Position numbers and translations under genes: made by a program. Shown piece by piece: positions 41,717-50,270 of a stretch of DNA of 64,000 nt (positions are counted from its first letter, which is position 1; the number at the start of each line of letters is the position of its first letter). Below the pieces are notes generated by a model, which saw only the letters and a program-made list of their open reading frames with translations, was not told the DNA's origin and ran no database searches. The stretch spans positions 806,001 through 870,000 of the forward strand of contig NZ_CP060298.1 of assembly GCF_014303395.1 (NCBI RefSeq), read 5' to 3'. The DNA comes from Nakamurella sp. PAMC28650 (lineage in GTDB: Bacteria; Actinomycetota; Actinomycetes; Mycobacteriales; Nakamurellaceae).

Positions 41717-42700
41717 GTGAGCCCCGCTGGCCACCACCCGGCCCGCCGGGTGGTGTTCATCGTGTTCGACGGAGCCAAGATGCTGGACGTCACGGGCCCG
41801 GCCGAAGTGTTCGCCGAAGCCAATCTTGCCGGCGCCAACTACGAAATCAGCTACGTGTCCCCCACAGGGCAGCCGGCGATGACCTCGGTCGGGATTCGGC
41901 TGCCGGTCAACGGGCCCCCTCAACCGTTCACCGACGTGGACACCGTCATCGTTTCCGGCGGAGAGGTACTGATCAGCCGTCCGGTCTCCGGTGACCTCGT
42001 GGAGACGGTTGCCCTGCTGGCGCCCCGGGCCCGGCGAGTGGTGTCCATCTGCACCGGATCCTTCGCCCTGGCTGCGGCCGGCTTGCTGGACGGTCGGCGG
42101 GCCACGACCCATTGGCGGTACGCCGCACTACTGGCCCGCATCCACCCGCAGGTGTGTGTTCAGCCTGATGCGCTGTTTGTTCAGGATGGTCAGATCTTCA
42201 CCTCCGCCGGAATTTCGGCCGGCATGGATCTCGCGCTTGCCCTGGTCGAGCAGGACCACGGCGTGGACCTGGCCCGCACGGTGGCACGTAACATGGTGAT
42301 GTTCATGCAACGACCCGGTGGGCAGTCACAGTTCTCTGCTCCGCTTCAGCATCGGCCGCCTCAGACCGCCTCTCTCCGTGGCCTTGTGGAGCTGATTTCC
42401 GCCGAGCCTGCGCTCGAACACACGACGATCAGCCTGGCCGGCCGGATCGGGGTCAGCACGCGACAGCTGGCCAGAATGTTCGCCACGGAACTGGACACCA
42501 CCCCGGCCAAATACGTGGGGCAGATCCGCTTGGACCACGCCAAAGCCCTCCTGGACGCCGGCCACACGGTGGTCAGCGCTGCGCAGTCGTCCGGATTCGG
42601 CAGTGCCGAGACGATGCGGCGCGTCTTCATTGCGCGCCTGGGCACACCGCCCAGCCACTACCGCGGCCGTTTCGCTGGCCGGGACGTCGATCACGATTGA
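41717..42700 (+). CDS. GlxA-type AraC family transcriptional regulator (DJ-1/PfpI + HTH)
   Basis: Regulator with an N-terminal DJ-1/PfpI-like domain (about 10-190, including the nucleophile-elbow-like SICTGSFALAAAGLL with Cys112, followed by ATTHW) and a C-terminal AraC DNA-binding domain (about 225-315: ISLAGRIGVSTRQLARMF, and AQSSGFGSAETMRRVF). The 327-residue length is standard. It probably senses a small metabolite through the first domain; its targets are not apparent, though the neighbouring membrane-protein gene is a candidate. Confidence 0.9.
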   Translation: MSPAGHHPARRVVFIVFDGAKMLDVTGPAEVFAEANLAGANYEISYVSPTGQPAMTSVGIRLPVNGPPQPFTDVDTVIVSGGEVLISRPVSGDLVETVALLAPRARRVVSICTGSFALAAAGLLDGRRATTHWRYAALLARIHPQVCVQPDALFVQDGQIFTSAGISAGMDLALALVEQDHGVDLARTVARNMVMFMQRPGGQSQFSAPLQHRPPQTASLRGLVELISAEPALEHTTISLAGRIGVSTRQLARMFATELDTTPAKYVGQIRLDHAKALLDAGHTVVSAAQSSGFGSAETMRRVFIARLGTPPSHYRGRFAGRDVDHD

Positions 42701-42781
42701 TGTTCCAGAATCCGTCAGGTGCATCAGTGCGCACGGATCGGGAGTCAGATGTCCTGCCTTGCGGCGGCTATCCGGCGGCGG

Positions 42782-43420
42782 CTATTCGGTCCAGGCGTTG
42801 TTCTGGATGATGGTGACGAAGTTGGCCCGGGTGAAGGTCGGGTCGAAGTGGGCCAGTACGTCGTCGTTCATAGTGCCGAACGTGGTGTCGGGCCGGTCGA
42901 CCATGCCGTCGTGGAACGCCGTGAGGACCCGGTTCTTGAAGTCCGGCCGGGGGTGCACGGCGACCACTTCAGCGCGCTGCTGTTCTGTGATCTGGTCGAG
43001 GTCCAGGCCCAGGACATCAGCCTCGACCCCGAGGGTGACTACGGCGACCTCCGGTGACAGGTGCAACGGAATCTCCGGAGTTGTGTGCAGGGCGATTGCC
43101 AGCCAGACATCGCGGGCCTGTTGCTCGGTTCGGCCGTGATCGCGCAGGAATCGGTAGGCGACATCGGCCCCGTCGATCTCGAACCGCTGGTCCTGGCGCC
43201 GGTATTGCTGCGTGAGGCCGAGGTCATGGAACAGGCCGCCCACGTAGGCAAGTTCCGGGTCGACGTCCAGGCCACGCGCGGCTGCCTTCAATGAGCCGAA
43301 CAGGAACACCCGCCGGGAGTGGTGAAACAGGTTGTCGTCGGCGAACTTCCGGAGAATCGTGGTCGCTTCGCGGACGAGGTCGGTGTCGGGAATTTCGCTT
43401 CCGGCGATGATCTCTGGCAT
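42782..43420 (-). CDS. HD-domain metal-dependent phosphohydrolase-like protein
   Basis: 212 residues with an HD fold: His34 in LFHHSRRVF, the His65-Asp66 pair in GGLFHDLGLT, a further conserved His in ALHTTPEIP, and a later Asp. It most resembles the small cytosolic HD proteins related to cyanamide hydratase-type enzymes, but the substrate is unknown. The ATG at 43420 has AAGGAG 5 nt upstream; a longer frame to 43708 is really the end of a disrupted vapC. It is co-directional with the TetR-VapB gene. Confidence 0.85.
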   Translation of the reverse strand: MPEIIAGSEIPDTDLVREATTILRKFADDNLFHHSRRVFLFGSLKAAARGLDVDPELAYVGGLFHDLGLTQQYRRQDQRFEIDGADVAYRFLRDHGRTEQQARDVWLAIALHTTPEIPLHLSPEVAVVTLGVEADVLGLDLDQITEQQRAEVVAVHPRPDFKNRVLTAFHDGMVDRPDTTFGTMNDDVLAHFDPTFTRANFVTIIQNNAWTE

Positions 43421-43559
43421 GTGAGCTCCTTGGACTGGTGAAGTGGAATGCTTCAAGTCTTCGGCGCGGCGCCGGGGTTGCCCACTGCGAGACCTGCCTA
43501 TTTGCCCACAGTTCCAGACACTGGGGACGGGTGACCTTTGGTGCAGTGCACACGCCGTG

Positions 43560-43708
43560 AAGGCCTCCATTGCGTTGCAGCGGCAATCACCGGTTCGGTG
43601 ACGGCGAGCGGGCCGTCGTCGGTGATGAGCTGGGTGAGTCTGAGATCGACGGCGCTTCCCGTGGCCCGGTCGAACTCGACCCAGGGCCGATGTGTCGGCA
43701 AGTGTCAC
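43560..43708 (-). pseudogene. vapC toxin remnant (PIN domain, frameshifted and truncated)
   Basis: A GTG at 43708 overlaps the stop of the TetR-VapB gene (GTGA), as vapC normally overlaps vapB. It reads MTLADTSA and, after one extra base, WVEFDRATGSAVDLRLTQLI and DDGPLAVTEPV, the opening of a VapC PIN domain including its first catalytic Asp. Homology stops at about 43560, so the remaining acidic residues and the domain core are gone. No intact toxin is seen nearby. Confidence 0.75.
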
Positions 43709-44652
43709 GCGGCGGGCCCAGTTTCGGCGGGCAGGCCGTCGAGGGCGTGGGCGCCGCGCATGTCCGAGGCCTCATCGCGCGTCATGGGCTGTCCGGCCAG
43801 GTGACGTAGCGCGAGGTCAACCGCCTCGGTCCTGGTGTGAATGCCGTAGCGGTCCATCACCGTCCGCACGTAGTAGTCGTCGATCTCGATATTCGTCCGC
43901 GACCTGGTCTTACACCCGCGGCTCGAGTCATCAGGCTCGCCCCTCTCCGAATGGCCCATTTCGGCCTGTCGACGTAGCCCGTCCAGCAGCAGGTCCAGCC
44001 CCGCACGGAACTGTTCAGCGTCTTCATGATGCTCGAACTCATCGAGAATCGTGTTCAGGTAGGGGTATTGGGTCGGATCCAGTGCGCGCCACTGTGACGT
44101 GACCCGTTGCATGTACTGGTCGCGGTTCAGCTTGCCGCTGAGCACTTCCTCCGGCAGTTCCTGGCCCATGTCGGCGGCCAGTCCGACGACGAAACCGACC
44201 ATCGCGGACGTCGCGTGGAAGGTCTGTCGCGGGGTCAGGTGCAGCCGCATCACCTGCCCACCGATCCGCTCGTACAACCGGAGCGAGTTGGGTTGAAAGC
44301 CGGTGTTGCGCAGAAAATAGCTGCCCAGCCAGGGCCTTTGGATGGCGGCGTCGTACAGGGCGACGCCGATGCTGCGGAGCGCCTCGAGCGGGTCGTCCAG
44401 AGTCACGAACTTCTCGGTGTCCGCCAGCACCGTTGCCATGACATGGTCGGCAGCCCGGTCGAGCAGTTCGTCCTTGTTCTGCACGTACCAGTAGATGCTG
44501 GCGACACCACCGCCGAGCCGGGCGGCCAGCGCCCGGAACGTCAGGGCGGCTTCCCCCGCTTCGTCCAGCAATCCGACCGCCTCGGTCAGCACGGCTTCCA
44601 TCGAGTGCGAGGCGCGGCGACGGGGGGTGTGCGTGGCGGGATCTGAGTTCAC
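43705..44652 (-). CDS. TetR-family repressor fused to a VapB antitoxin
   Basis: Residues 1-230 form a TetR regulator: N-terminal helix-turn-helix with LTFRALAARLGGGVASIYWYVQNK (38-60) and a TetR_C-type ligand domain. After a polar linker (232-249), residues 250-312 (SRTNIEIDDYYVRTVMDRYG, then TRTEAVDLALRHLAGQPMTR) match a nearly whole VapB antitoxin, whose normal start would be M-S-R-T-N-I-E-I-D. The gene diverges from an MFS pump across three operator palindromes, so it presumably represses both genes. The fusion has no intact vapC partner; the VapB part may be a passenger or add a dimer interface. Confidence 0.85.
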   Translation of the reverse strand: MNSDPATHTPRRRASHSMEAVLTEAVGLLDEAGEAALTFRALAARLGGGVASIYWYVQNKDELLDRAADHVMATVLADTEKFVTLDDPLEALRSIGVALYDAAIQRPWLGSYFLRNTGFQPNSLRLYERIGGQVMRLHLTPRQTFHATSAMVGFVVGLAADMGQELPEEVLSGKLNRDQYMQRVTSQWRALDPTQYPYLNTILDEFEHHEDAEQFRAGLDLLLDGLRRQAEMGHSERGEPDDSSRGCKTRSRTNIEIDDYYVRTVMDRYGIHTRTEAVDLALRHLAGQPMTRDEASDMRGAHALDGLPAETGPAA

Positions 44653-44662
44653 CCCTGCACTA

Positions 44663-44717
44663 TATCGAACGGCGTTCTATATTCGAACCGTGTTCGGTTA
44701 TCGAACACCGTTCGATA
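44663..44717. promoter_or_regulatory. three phased operator palindromes between tetR and the MFS gene
   Basis: Three 19-bp palindromes spaced exactly 18 bp apart: 44663-44681 (TATCGAAC-GGC-GTTCTATA, one mismatched pair), 44681-44699 (ATTCGAAC-CGT-GTTCGGTT, two mismatched pairs) and 44699-44717 (TATCGAAC-ACC-GTTCGATA, perfect). They fill the space between the two divergent starts at 44652 and 44730. This is the expected binding array of the adjacent TetR repressor. Confidence 0.85.
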
Positions 44718-44729
44718 GGGGAGACATCC

Positions 44730-46256
44730 ATGACCACATCACCAGCCCCGGCCCCGGTCACCGCACAGACCGATGCCCTCGCACCCGCCGAACCGCCGTC
44801 GACCGCCTCCGGTTCCCGCACCTACCTCTCCCTGCGCGCCGCCTGGATCCCGCTCGCGGCCCTGTGCCTGGCCTTCTTCGTCGAGATGGTCGACAACACC
44901 CTGTTGACCATCGCGCTACCGACCATCGGGCGAGATCTGCACGGCAGCACCACCTCTCTGCAGTGGATCACCGGTGCGTACTCGCTGACCTTCGGCGGAT
45001 TGCTCTTGACGGCCGGATCGATCGCCGACCGATTCGGGCGGCGACGCGTCCTGCAGGTCGGCCTGGGCGCCTTCGGCCTCATGAGTCTGGCCGTGCTGAT
45101 GGTCAGCAGTACCGGCGAACTGATCGCCCTTCGTGCCGGCTTGGGTATCGCCGCCGCCGCGATGGCACCGATCACCAACTCGCTGGTCTTCCGCCTGTTC
45201 GACGCCCAAGCCCTGCGGATGCGGGCGATGACGGTGATGATCGTCGTCGGCATGAGCGGCTTCGTCCTCGGGCCGCTGATCGGTGGCACCGCCCTGGCCC
45301 ACGTCGGTTGGCAGTGGCTGCTACTGGCCAATGCACCGATCGCGATCATCGCGTTCGTCGGTGTTCGGTTCGGCGTAGCCAAAGACCGCACGGAAGACCT
45401 CACCGCCGACGTCCTGGACATCCCCGGAGCCGCGTTGACCATCCTGGGGATCGGCCTGGCCTGCTACACGCTGACCAGCGGCGTCGAGCACGGGTGGCTC
45501 TCCGTGTCGACCCTGCTGGCTGCGGCTGGTGCCGCCGCCGCCGTCGCGGGCTTCATCTGGCGTGAGCGGCGCACTGCGTTCCCCATGCTGGACCTGCAAC
45601 TGTTCCGCAACCGCACCGTTCGCGGCGCGACGCTTGCCCAGCTCGGCAGCTCCCTGGCGATGGCCGGCGTGATGTTCAGCCTGATCCTGCACTTCCAGTA
45701 CGCCTATGGCTGGAGTCCGATCCGAGCCGGTCTGGCCAATCTGCCGATCATCGTCACCATGCTTGCCGTCGGCCCGCTCACCGAACAACTGGTCGCAAGG
45801 CTCGGGCGACGGCTGGCCTGCCTCATCGGAGCCATGGGCCTCACCGTCGGGTTGGGCTGGCTCGCCTGGGCCGTCGACCACGGGTACACCGCGATCGCGC
45901 TGGGCATGGTGATCCTGACGATCGGACTGCGGACCGTCATGACGATCTGCGCCGTCGGACTGGTCGACGCTATGCCCAGCAACCGCACGTCGCTGGGCGC
46001 CGCCCTCAACGACGCTGCCCAGGAAGTCGGAACGAGCATCGGTATCGCCCTCCTCGGCACCGTCATGGCCGCGCTGGTGGTGACCGTCCTTCCGATCGGG
46101 GCCTGGAGCCCCGCTCTGGTCAGCTCCTACTTCCACGGCGAACGCGTCGCCTACCTGGTCCTCACCGTGCTCGTCGGAGTGGCGGCAGTGCTCGGCGCGC
46201 TCACCCTGGACGACTCGCGCACGGTCGACGAACACCCCGGGGAGCAAGCAGTGTGA
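44730..46256 (+). CDS. MFS drug-efflux transporter (DHA2/14-TM type)
   Basis: A 508-residue major facilitator with about 14 predicted membrane helices, motif A GSIADRFGRRRVLQVG after the second helix and the motif-C-like GMSGFVLGPLIGG in the fifth. It is likely a proton-coupled exporter of hydrophobic drugs, in the EmrB/QacA group. The ATG at 44730 has GGGGAG 6 nt upstream. It is transcribed divergently from its presumed repressor, with the operators directly upstream. Confidence 0.9.
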   Translation: MTTSPAPAPVTAQTDALAPAEPPSTASGSRTYLSLRAAWIPLAALCLAFFVEMVDNTLLTIALPTIGRDLHGSTTSLQWITGAYSLTFGGLLLTAGSIADRFGRRRVLQVGLGAFGLMSLAVLMVSSTGELIALRAGLGIAAAAMAPITNSLVFRLFDAQALRMRAMTVMIVVGMSGFVLGPLIGGTALAHVGWQWLLLANAPIAIIAFVGVRFGVAKDRTEDLTADVLDIPGAALTILGIGLACYTLTSGVEHGWLSVSTLLAAAGAAAAVAGFIWRERRTAFPMLDLQLFRNRTVRGATLAQLGSSLAMAGVMFSLILHFQYAYGWSPIRAGLANLPIIVTMLAVGPLTEQLVARLGRRLACLIGAMGLTVGLGWLAWAVDHGYTAIALGMVILTIGLRTVMTICAVGLVDAMPSNRTSLGAALNDAAQEVGTSIGIALLGTVMAALVVTVLPIGAWSPALVSSYFHGERVAYLVLTVLVGVAAVLGALTLDDSRTVDEHPGEQAV

Positions 46257-46390
46257 TGTCATCCACCAGCGGCGCCCACTGGTTGCCGACTGGCAGCGCT
46301 GGGCGTCGCCCCCGTCCGTGTCTCCGCTCGAGCGGCGTGCCCACCTTGCGTCGAGGGCGGATCCCGCGTTGCCAGCGGGATCCATGCTGG

Positions 46391-47623
46391 TCAAACGGAC
46401 CCCAGCTGGTCGCGTCGGCGGGTCAGGTAGGCGATCTCGGCAGTGTTGGCGGCCAGGTCGATGGCCTTGTCGTAGGCGGCGCGGGAGTCCTGACTTCGGC
46501 CCGACCTGCGCAGCAGGTCGGCGCGGGTCGCCTGATAGGCGTGGTACCCGGCCAGCTGGTGATCGAGGCGATCGACGACGGCCAGTCCCACTGCGGGGCC
46601 GTCGAGCTCGGCGACCGCGATCGCCCGGTTGAGGGCGACGACCGGCGAGTGGTCGAGGCGGACGAGTTGGTCGTAGAGGGCGACGACCTGGGACCAGTCC
46701 GTGTCACCGACGTCGTGGGCGAAGGTGTGCACCGCATTGATCGCGGCCAGGATCTGGTAGCGGCCCGGAGCCACCCCGGCAGCCAGGCGCTCGCGCACCA
46801 GCTGATGGCCCTCGGCGATCAGCTCCGCGTCCCAGGCTGCTCGGTCCTGCTCGTCGAGGGTGACCAGTTCGCCGCCGGACGACACGCGGGCGCTGCGGCG
46901 GGCTTCGATCAGGAGCATCAGAGCCAGCAACCCGACCACTTCGCCGTCCTGCGGCAGCAGGGTGCGGATCAGCCGAGTCAGCCTGACCGCGCCCCCGGTC
47001 AGCTCGTGACGGACCGGATCGGTATCGGCGCCGGTGGCGAGGTAGCCCTCGTTGAAGACCAGGAACAAGACGGTCAGGACGCCCGAGATGCGTCGCGGGA
47101 GATCCTCCGCGGACGGCACCCGATAGGGGATGCGCGCCGCTTTGATCTTCGCCTTGGCTCGGGTGATGCGTTGCGCCACGGTGCTTTCCGGCAGGAGGAA
47201 GGCCCGAGCGATCTCGCGCATCGTCAGGCCCGCGACCAGCCGCAACGTCAGTGCCACCCGGGTTTCCATCGCCAGTGCCGGATGACAACAGGTGAAGATC
47301 AGCCGGAGTTGGTCGTCGTCGATGGCGCCGACCGGCGCGGGTGGCTCGTCGTCGTAGACCATCTGAGCCTCCTGGTACTTGTCGTCGCGCTTGTTCTCGC
47401 GCCGGATCCGGTCGATGGCCCTGTGATTGGCGGTCGTGGTCAACCACGCACCGGGGTTGGGCGGTACGCCGTCCGTCGGCCACCTCGCGACGGCCGTGGC
47501 GAAGGCCTCGGCGGTCGCCTCTTCGGCGACGTCGAGGTCATGGAAGCGCCGGGTGAGGGCGGCGACCACCCGGGACCACTGCTCGTGGTGCGCCCGGGTG
47601 ATCGCCTCCTGCACCTGGATCAC
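46391..47623 (-). CDS. ECF42-type RNA polymerase sigma factor
   Basis: A 410-residue extracytoplasmic-function sigma factor with sigma-2 (RRFHDLDVAEEATAEAFATA, then PGAWLTTTANHRAIDRIRRE) and sigma-4 regions (TMREIARAFLLPESTVAQRI), plus the TPR-like C-terminal extension of about 200 residues that defines ECF42. Its start overlaps the DGPF-protein gene (GTGA), the hallmark partner arrangement of this group. Genes of this group normally act without a classical anti-sigma factor, the extension being thought to control activity. Confidence 0.92.
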   Translation of the reverse strand: MIQVQEAITRAHHEQWSRVVAALTRRFHDLDVAEEATAEAFATAVARWPTDGVPPNPGAWLTTTANHRAIDRIRRENKRDDKYQEAQMVYDDEPPAPVGAIDDDQLRLIFTCCHPALAMETRVALTLRLVAGLTMREIARAFLLPESTVAQRITRAKAKIKAARIPYRVPSAEDLPRRISGVLTVLFLVFNEGYLATGADTDPVRHELTGGAVRLTRLIRTLLPQDGEVVGLLALMLLIEARRSARVSSGGELVTLDEQDRAAWDAELIAEGHQLVRERLAAGVAPGRYQILAAINAVHTFAHDVGDTDWSQVVALYDQLVRLDHSPVVALNRAIAVAELDGPAVGLAVVDRLDHQLAGYHAYQATRADLLRRSGRSQDSRAAYDKAIDLAANTAEIAYLTRRRDQLGSV

Positions 47624-47970
47624 TGGAACGGTCGGACCTCGACCTTGCCCTGGCAGGCTTTCGAGCCTTGCGCGGCGAGTGCCAGCGCTTGGTCGAGGTC
47701 GGTTGCCTCGATGATCCAGAAGCCGCCGAGGTACTCCTTGGACTCCAGGTACGGCCCGTCGGTGAGGAGCGGGCCCTCGCCCCGGCCGTCGACGACGGTC
47801 GCGGTGGACGCCGAGGCAAGGCCGTTGGCGAAGACGAAATGGCCTTCAGCCTGCAGTCTCTCGTTGAAGGCACCGGTGTCGGCCATGGCCTTGGCCATGG
47901 TCTCCCGGTCGGGATAGTTGCCGAGCTCGGTCAGCTCGGCGGCTCCGTAGACGGACAGCAGGTACTGCAT
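47620..47970 (-). CDS. YCII-related DGPF-domain protein
   Basis: A 116-residue YCII/DGPF-fold protein: MQYLLSVYG start, the conserved TDGPYLESKEYLGGFWIIEA with the D-G-P-Y/F motif near 70-73, and a C-terminal KVEVRPFQ strand. The fold is a small ferredoxin-like barrel often encoded with ECF42 sigma factors, and it is co-transcribed with one here. The biochemical role is unknown. AGGAG is 10 nt upstream of the ATG. Confidence 0.9.
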   Translation of the reverse strand: MQYLLSVYGAAELTELGNYPDRETMAKAMADTGAFNERLQAEGHFVFANGLASASTATVVDGRGEGPLLTDGPYLESKEYLGGFWIIEATDLDQALALAAQGSKACQGKVEVRPFQ

Positions 47971-48201
47971 CTTGGATCATCTCCTGTCGTTCGGCGGCGA
48001 CCCTTGATGGGTGGCCCTCATCCTTGCAACGAACGGCTCCTGCCCGATCCGACACCCCATCCCAGCCTTCTTCGAAGACTTTTGGTGGGACGTCAGAAAT
48101 ATGCGCCGGCAGCCCCAGGATCTCCCGGCGAAGCGAAGCGAAGCGGCGCGGCGATCAGGTTCGGACGTCCGACGTCGTCGCTCCTCGTGCCCTGGGCAGC
48201 A

Positions 48202-48332
48202 AACGGGCCGAGCTTGACCTCGGCGCGGATCCGAACGTCAGGAATGCAAAGGGTCGCACGCCGCTGACGATGGCGAGCAGTGCGCGATTCGAAGCGACCA
48301 TTGCGTTGCTGTCCGCGGCCGGAGCCCACTGA
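48202..48332 (+). pseudogene. ankyrin-repeat remnant
   Basis: The frame ending at TGA 48330-48332 encodes LDLGADPNVRNAKGRTPLTM and then ASSARFEATIALLSAAGAH, about one and a half ankyrin repeats. It has no start, no upstream domain and no other repeats, so it is a fragment. The rest of the 47971-48384 gap has nothing I recognise. Confidence 0.5.
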
Positions 48333-48384
48333 ATGCTCTCGCCGTCGAGGGAGGCTACGGGGGCGAGGAGTCGCCGGCGCGTCG

Positions 48385-50268
48385 TCAACGACGACGGCCC
48401 TTGTCGCCGCCCCCGGACGAGCGCGTCGACGTGCCGCGCCAGGCCGTGGGGATCACCGTCATCATCGCGATGACGACGGTCGAAACGGCCAGGGCGCACG
48501 TGACCGGTAGGTCGAACACAGGCAACGGAACGCCCAGCATGTCCTGCCCGACACCGACGAGCGCGGGCAGGACAGCGACCAACCCGATGGTCAGGGCGGT
48601 CACGATGATGAACGCGGTCTCGATGGCCACCATGCTCATCACCTGCACTCGAGTTGCTCCGATGCGCTTCAGGAGCACGAACTCCTGTCGTCTTCCCGCC
48701 GTCGCCATCGTGAGGGAGTTGGCCGCTGCGATGGCGATGAACCCGAGGAGCGCCAGTAGTAGCACCAGCGACAGTTGTTGCTGCCCTCCCGTGCTCCGAG
48801 TTGCTGCCCGTGCGTAGCCCGCGCCGTCCATCACCGTCAGTCCCATTGCGGAAAGTGTCTTGTACGCAGTAGGTTTCGAGAACACGGTGGTGTCGATGAA
48901 GACGGCATCGAACGCCGCCGCGCGCGGCCCGAGCCCAGCCCGCGCTGCTCCCATGAGGTAACCGCCGAAGCCGAGACCGCGTTCGTAGACGGCGACGATC
49001 TTCGCGGCCATCGCCTGATCTCCGGCCAGGCGCACGTCGATGGTGTCGCCCACCCCTTTGCCGGTGAACAGGAGACTGGAACGACTCACGGCGATCGTGC
49101 CCGGGAGGTCGAGGTCGCGGAGCGATCCCGAGCTCACCGCTGGGTCGAACAGCGGCCGCCCGGAGCTGATCGTGGTGATCGATGCCTGCTCCCAACCCAT
49201 CTCGGGACTGGTGCGGACGGCGCCGGAAACATGCCCTTCTGCGGTGATCGCCGTGACACCCGGGATGGCGGTGATTGCGGCGGCCTGGGCAGAAGTCACC
49301 CCGGACGGCGACTGGACGACCAGATCTGCGCTGACCCCGGCGCGGAGTTCGCCGGCAGTAGCGCTCACGACGGCCCTGTTCACTCCTGACTGGACTGATC
49401 CGAGCGCAACCAGAAGGGCAAGGGGAATGATCACGGAGCTCAAACGGCGGGAGAAGCCCCGGTTGTTGGCGAATGCCAGTACTCGTCCGGCGCCGGCGGA
49501 ACTGCCCATCAACGCCAGCCCGCCTGTCGCGGCCCGACGGATGAGTGCTGGACCTGCGAGTGCGGCCGCGATGATCAGGAGAATCGCGGACGTGGCCCCG
49601 GTGGCACTGCCGATGATTCCGGGCAGGACAAAGGGCGTGGTGGCGGCGAGCAGGCCCGCGACGGCAAGACCGGCAGCGGTCCGGAGCCGTCCGCGGGAAG
49701 TCGTCGGCGAGTCGACGATGCTGTCCCGCACGGCCACCGTCGGGCTGACGCGCAGGATGCCGCGGGCTGCTGCGAGGGCGGCGAGAAGCGCAGTCGGCAC
49801 CAGCACGAGCAGGGTGGCCCCGATCGAGATCGGCGAGAACGGCAGGACGAATCCCTCTGGCAGCCCGACACTGGATCGGAGCAGGGGCAACAGGAGTGGC
49901 GCGACGAGGACGCCGACGGCGACGCCGATCGGAGCGGCGACCAGAAGGATGGCCAGGGCCTCGGCGGTGACCACTCCTCGCACCTGACGTGCCGTCGCGC
50001 CGATCGCCCGGAGCAGTGCAAACTCCCTGCGGCGCTGACGAGGTGCGCCGGAGAAGACGCCGGCGACGATGAACACCGAGATCATCACGACGATCCCGGC
50101 AAAGGACCCGGCGAGACCCACTACCAGGGCCAGCTTCTCGTTGTGGACACCGGCGTCGAGCCATTCTCCGGTCGCCATGAGGAGCGCTCCGGCGAGGGCG
50201 ACGATCAGGGCGGTGCCCATGAGGCTGCTGCGGTTGACCACGAACACCGAGCGAAGTGCTGCGTTCAT
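48385..50268 (-). CDS. ABC transporter permease, FtsX/MacB-like
   Basis: A 627-residue permease with membrane helices near 20-40, 60-85, 120-150, 170-190, 220-250 and, after an extracytoplasmic domain of about 250 residues (about 285-510), three more in the last 120 residues. Two FtsX-type segments (EFALLRAIGATARQVRG and EFVLLKRIGATRVQVMS) mark the duplicated core. Such systems export peptides or lipids, or respond to cell-envelope drugs. The ATG at 50268 is chosen; a TTG at 50274 overlaps the ATPase stop. The gene order ATPase-permease next to a two-component system suggests a self-regulated export unit. Confidence 0.88.
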   Translation of the reverse strand: MNAALRSVFVVNRSSLMGTALIVALAGALLMATGEWLDAGVHNEKLALVVGLAGSFAGIVVMISVFIVAGVFSGAPRQRRREFALLRAIGATARQVRGVVTAEALAILLVAAPIGVAVGVLVAPLLLPLLRSSVGLPEGFVLPFSPISIGATLLVLVPTALLAALAAARGILRVSPTVAVRDSIVDSPTTSRGRLRTAAGLAVAGLLAATTPFVLPGIIGSATGATSAILLIIAAALAGPALIRRAATGGLALMGSSAGAGRVLAFANNRGFSRRLSSVIIPLALLVALGSVQSGVNRAVVSATAGELRAGVSADLVVQSPSGVTSAQAAAITAIPGVTAITAEGHVSGAVRTSPEMGWEQASITTISSGRPLFDPAVSSGSLRDLDLPGTIAVSRSSLLFTGKGVGDTIDVRLAGDQAMAAKIVAVYERGLGFGGYLMGAARAGLGPRAAAFDAVFIDTTVFSKPTAYKTLSAMGLTVMDGAGYARAATRSTGGQQQLSLVLLLALLGFIAIAAANSLTMATAGRRQEFVLLKRIGATRVQVMSMVAIETAFIIVTALTIGLVAVLPALVGVGQDMLGVPLPVFDLPVTCALAVSTVVIAMMTVIPTAWRGTSTRSSGGGDKGRRR

Positions 50269-50270
50269 GG

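Noticed and set aside
42782-43708. 308-residue version of the HD-domain protein starting at 43708
   Set aside because: The first 96 residues are out-of-frame vapC debris; the start at 43420 has AAGGAG 5 nt upstream and the HD family begins there.
46253-47917. 554-codon plus-strand frame antisense to the ECF42 sigma factor
   Set aside because: The sigma factor on the other strand matches its family along its whole length.
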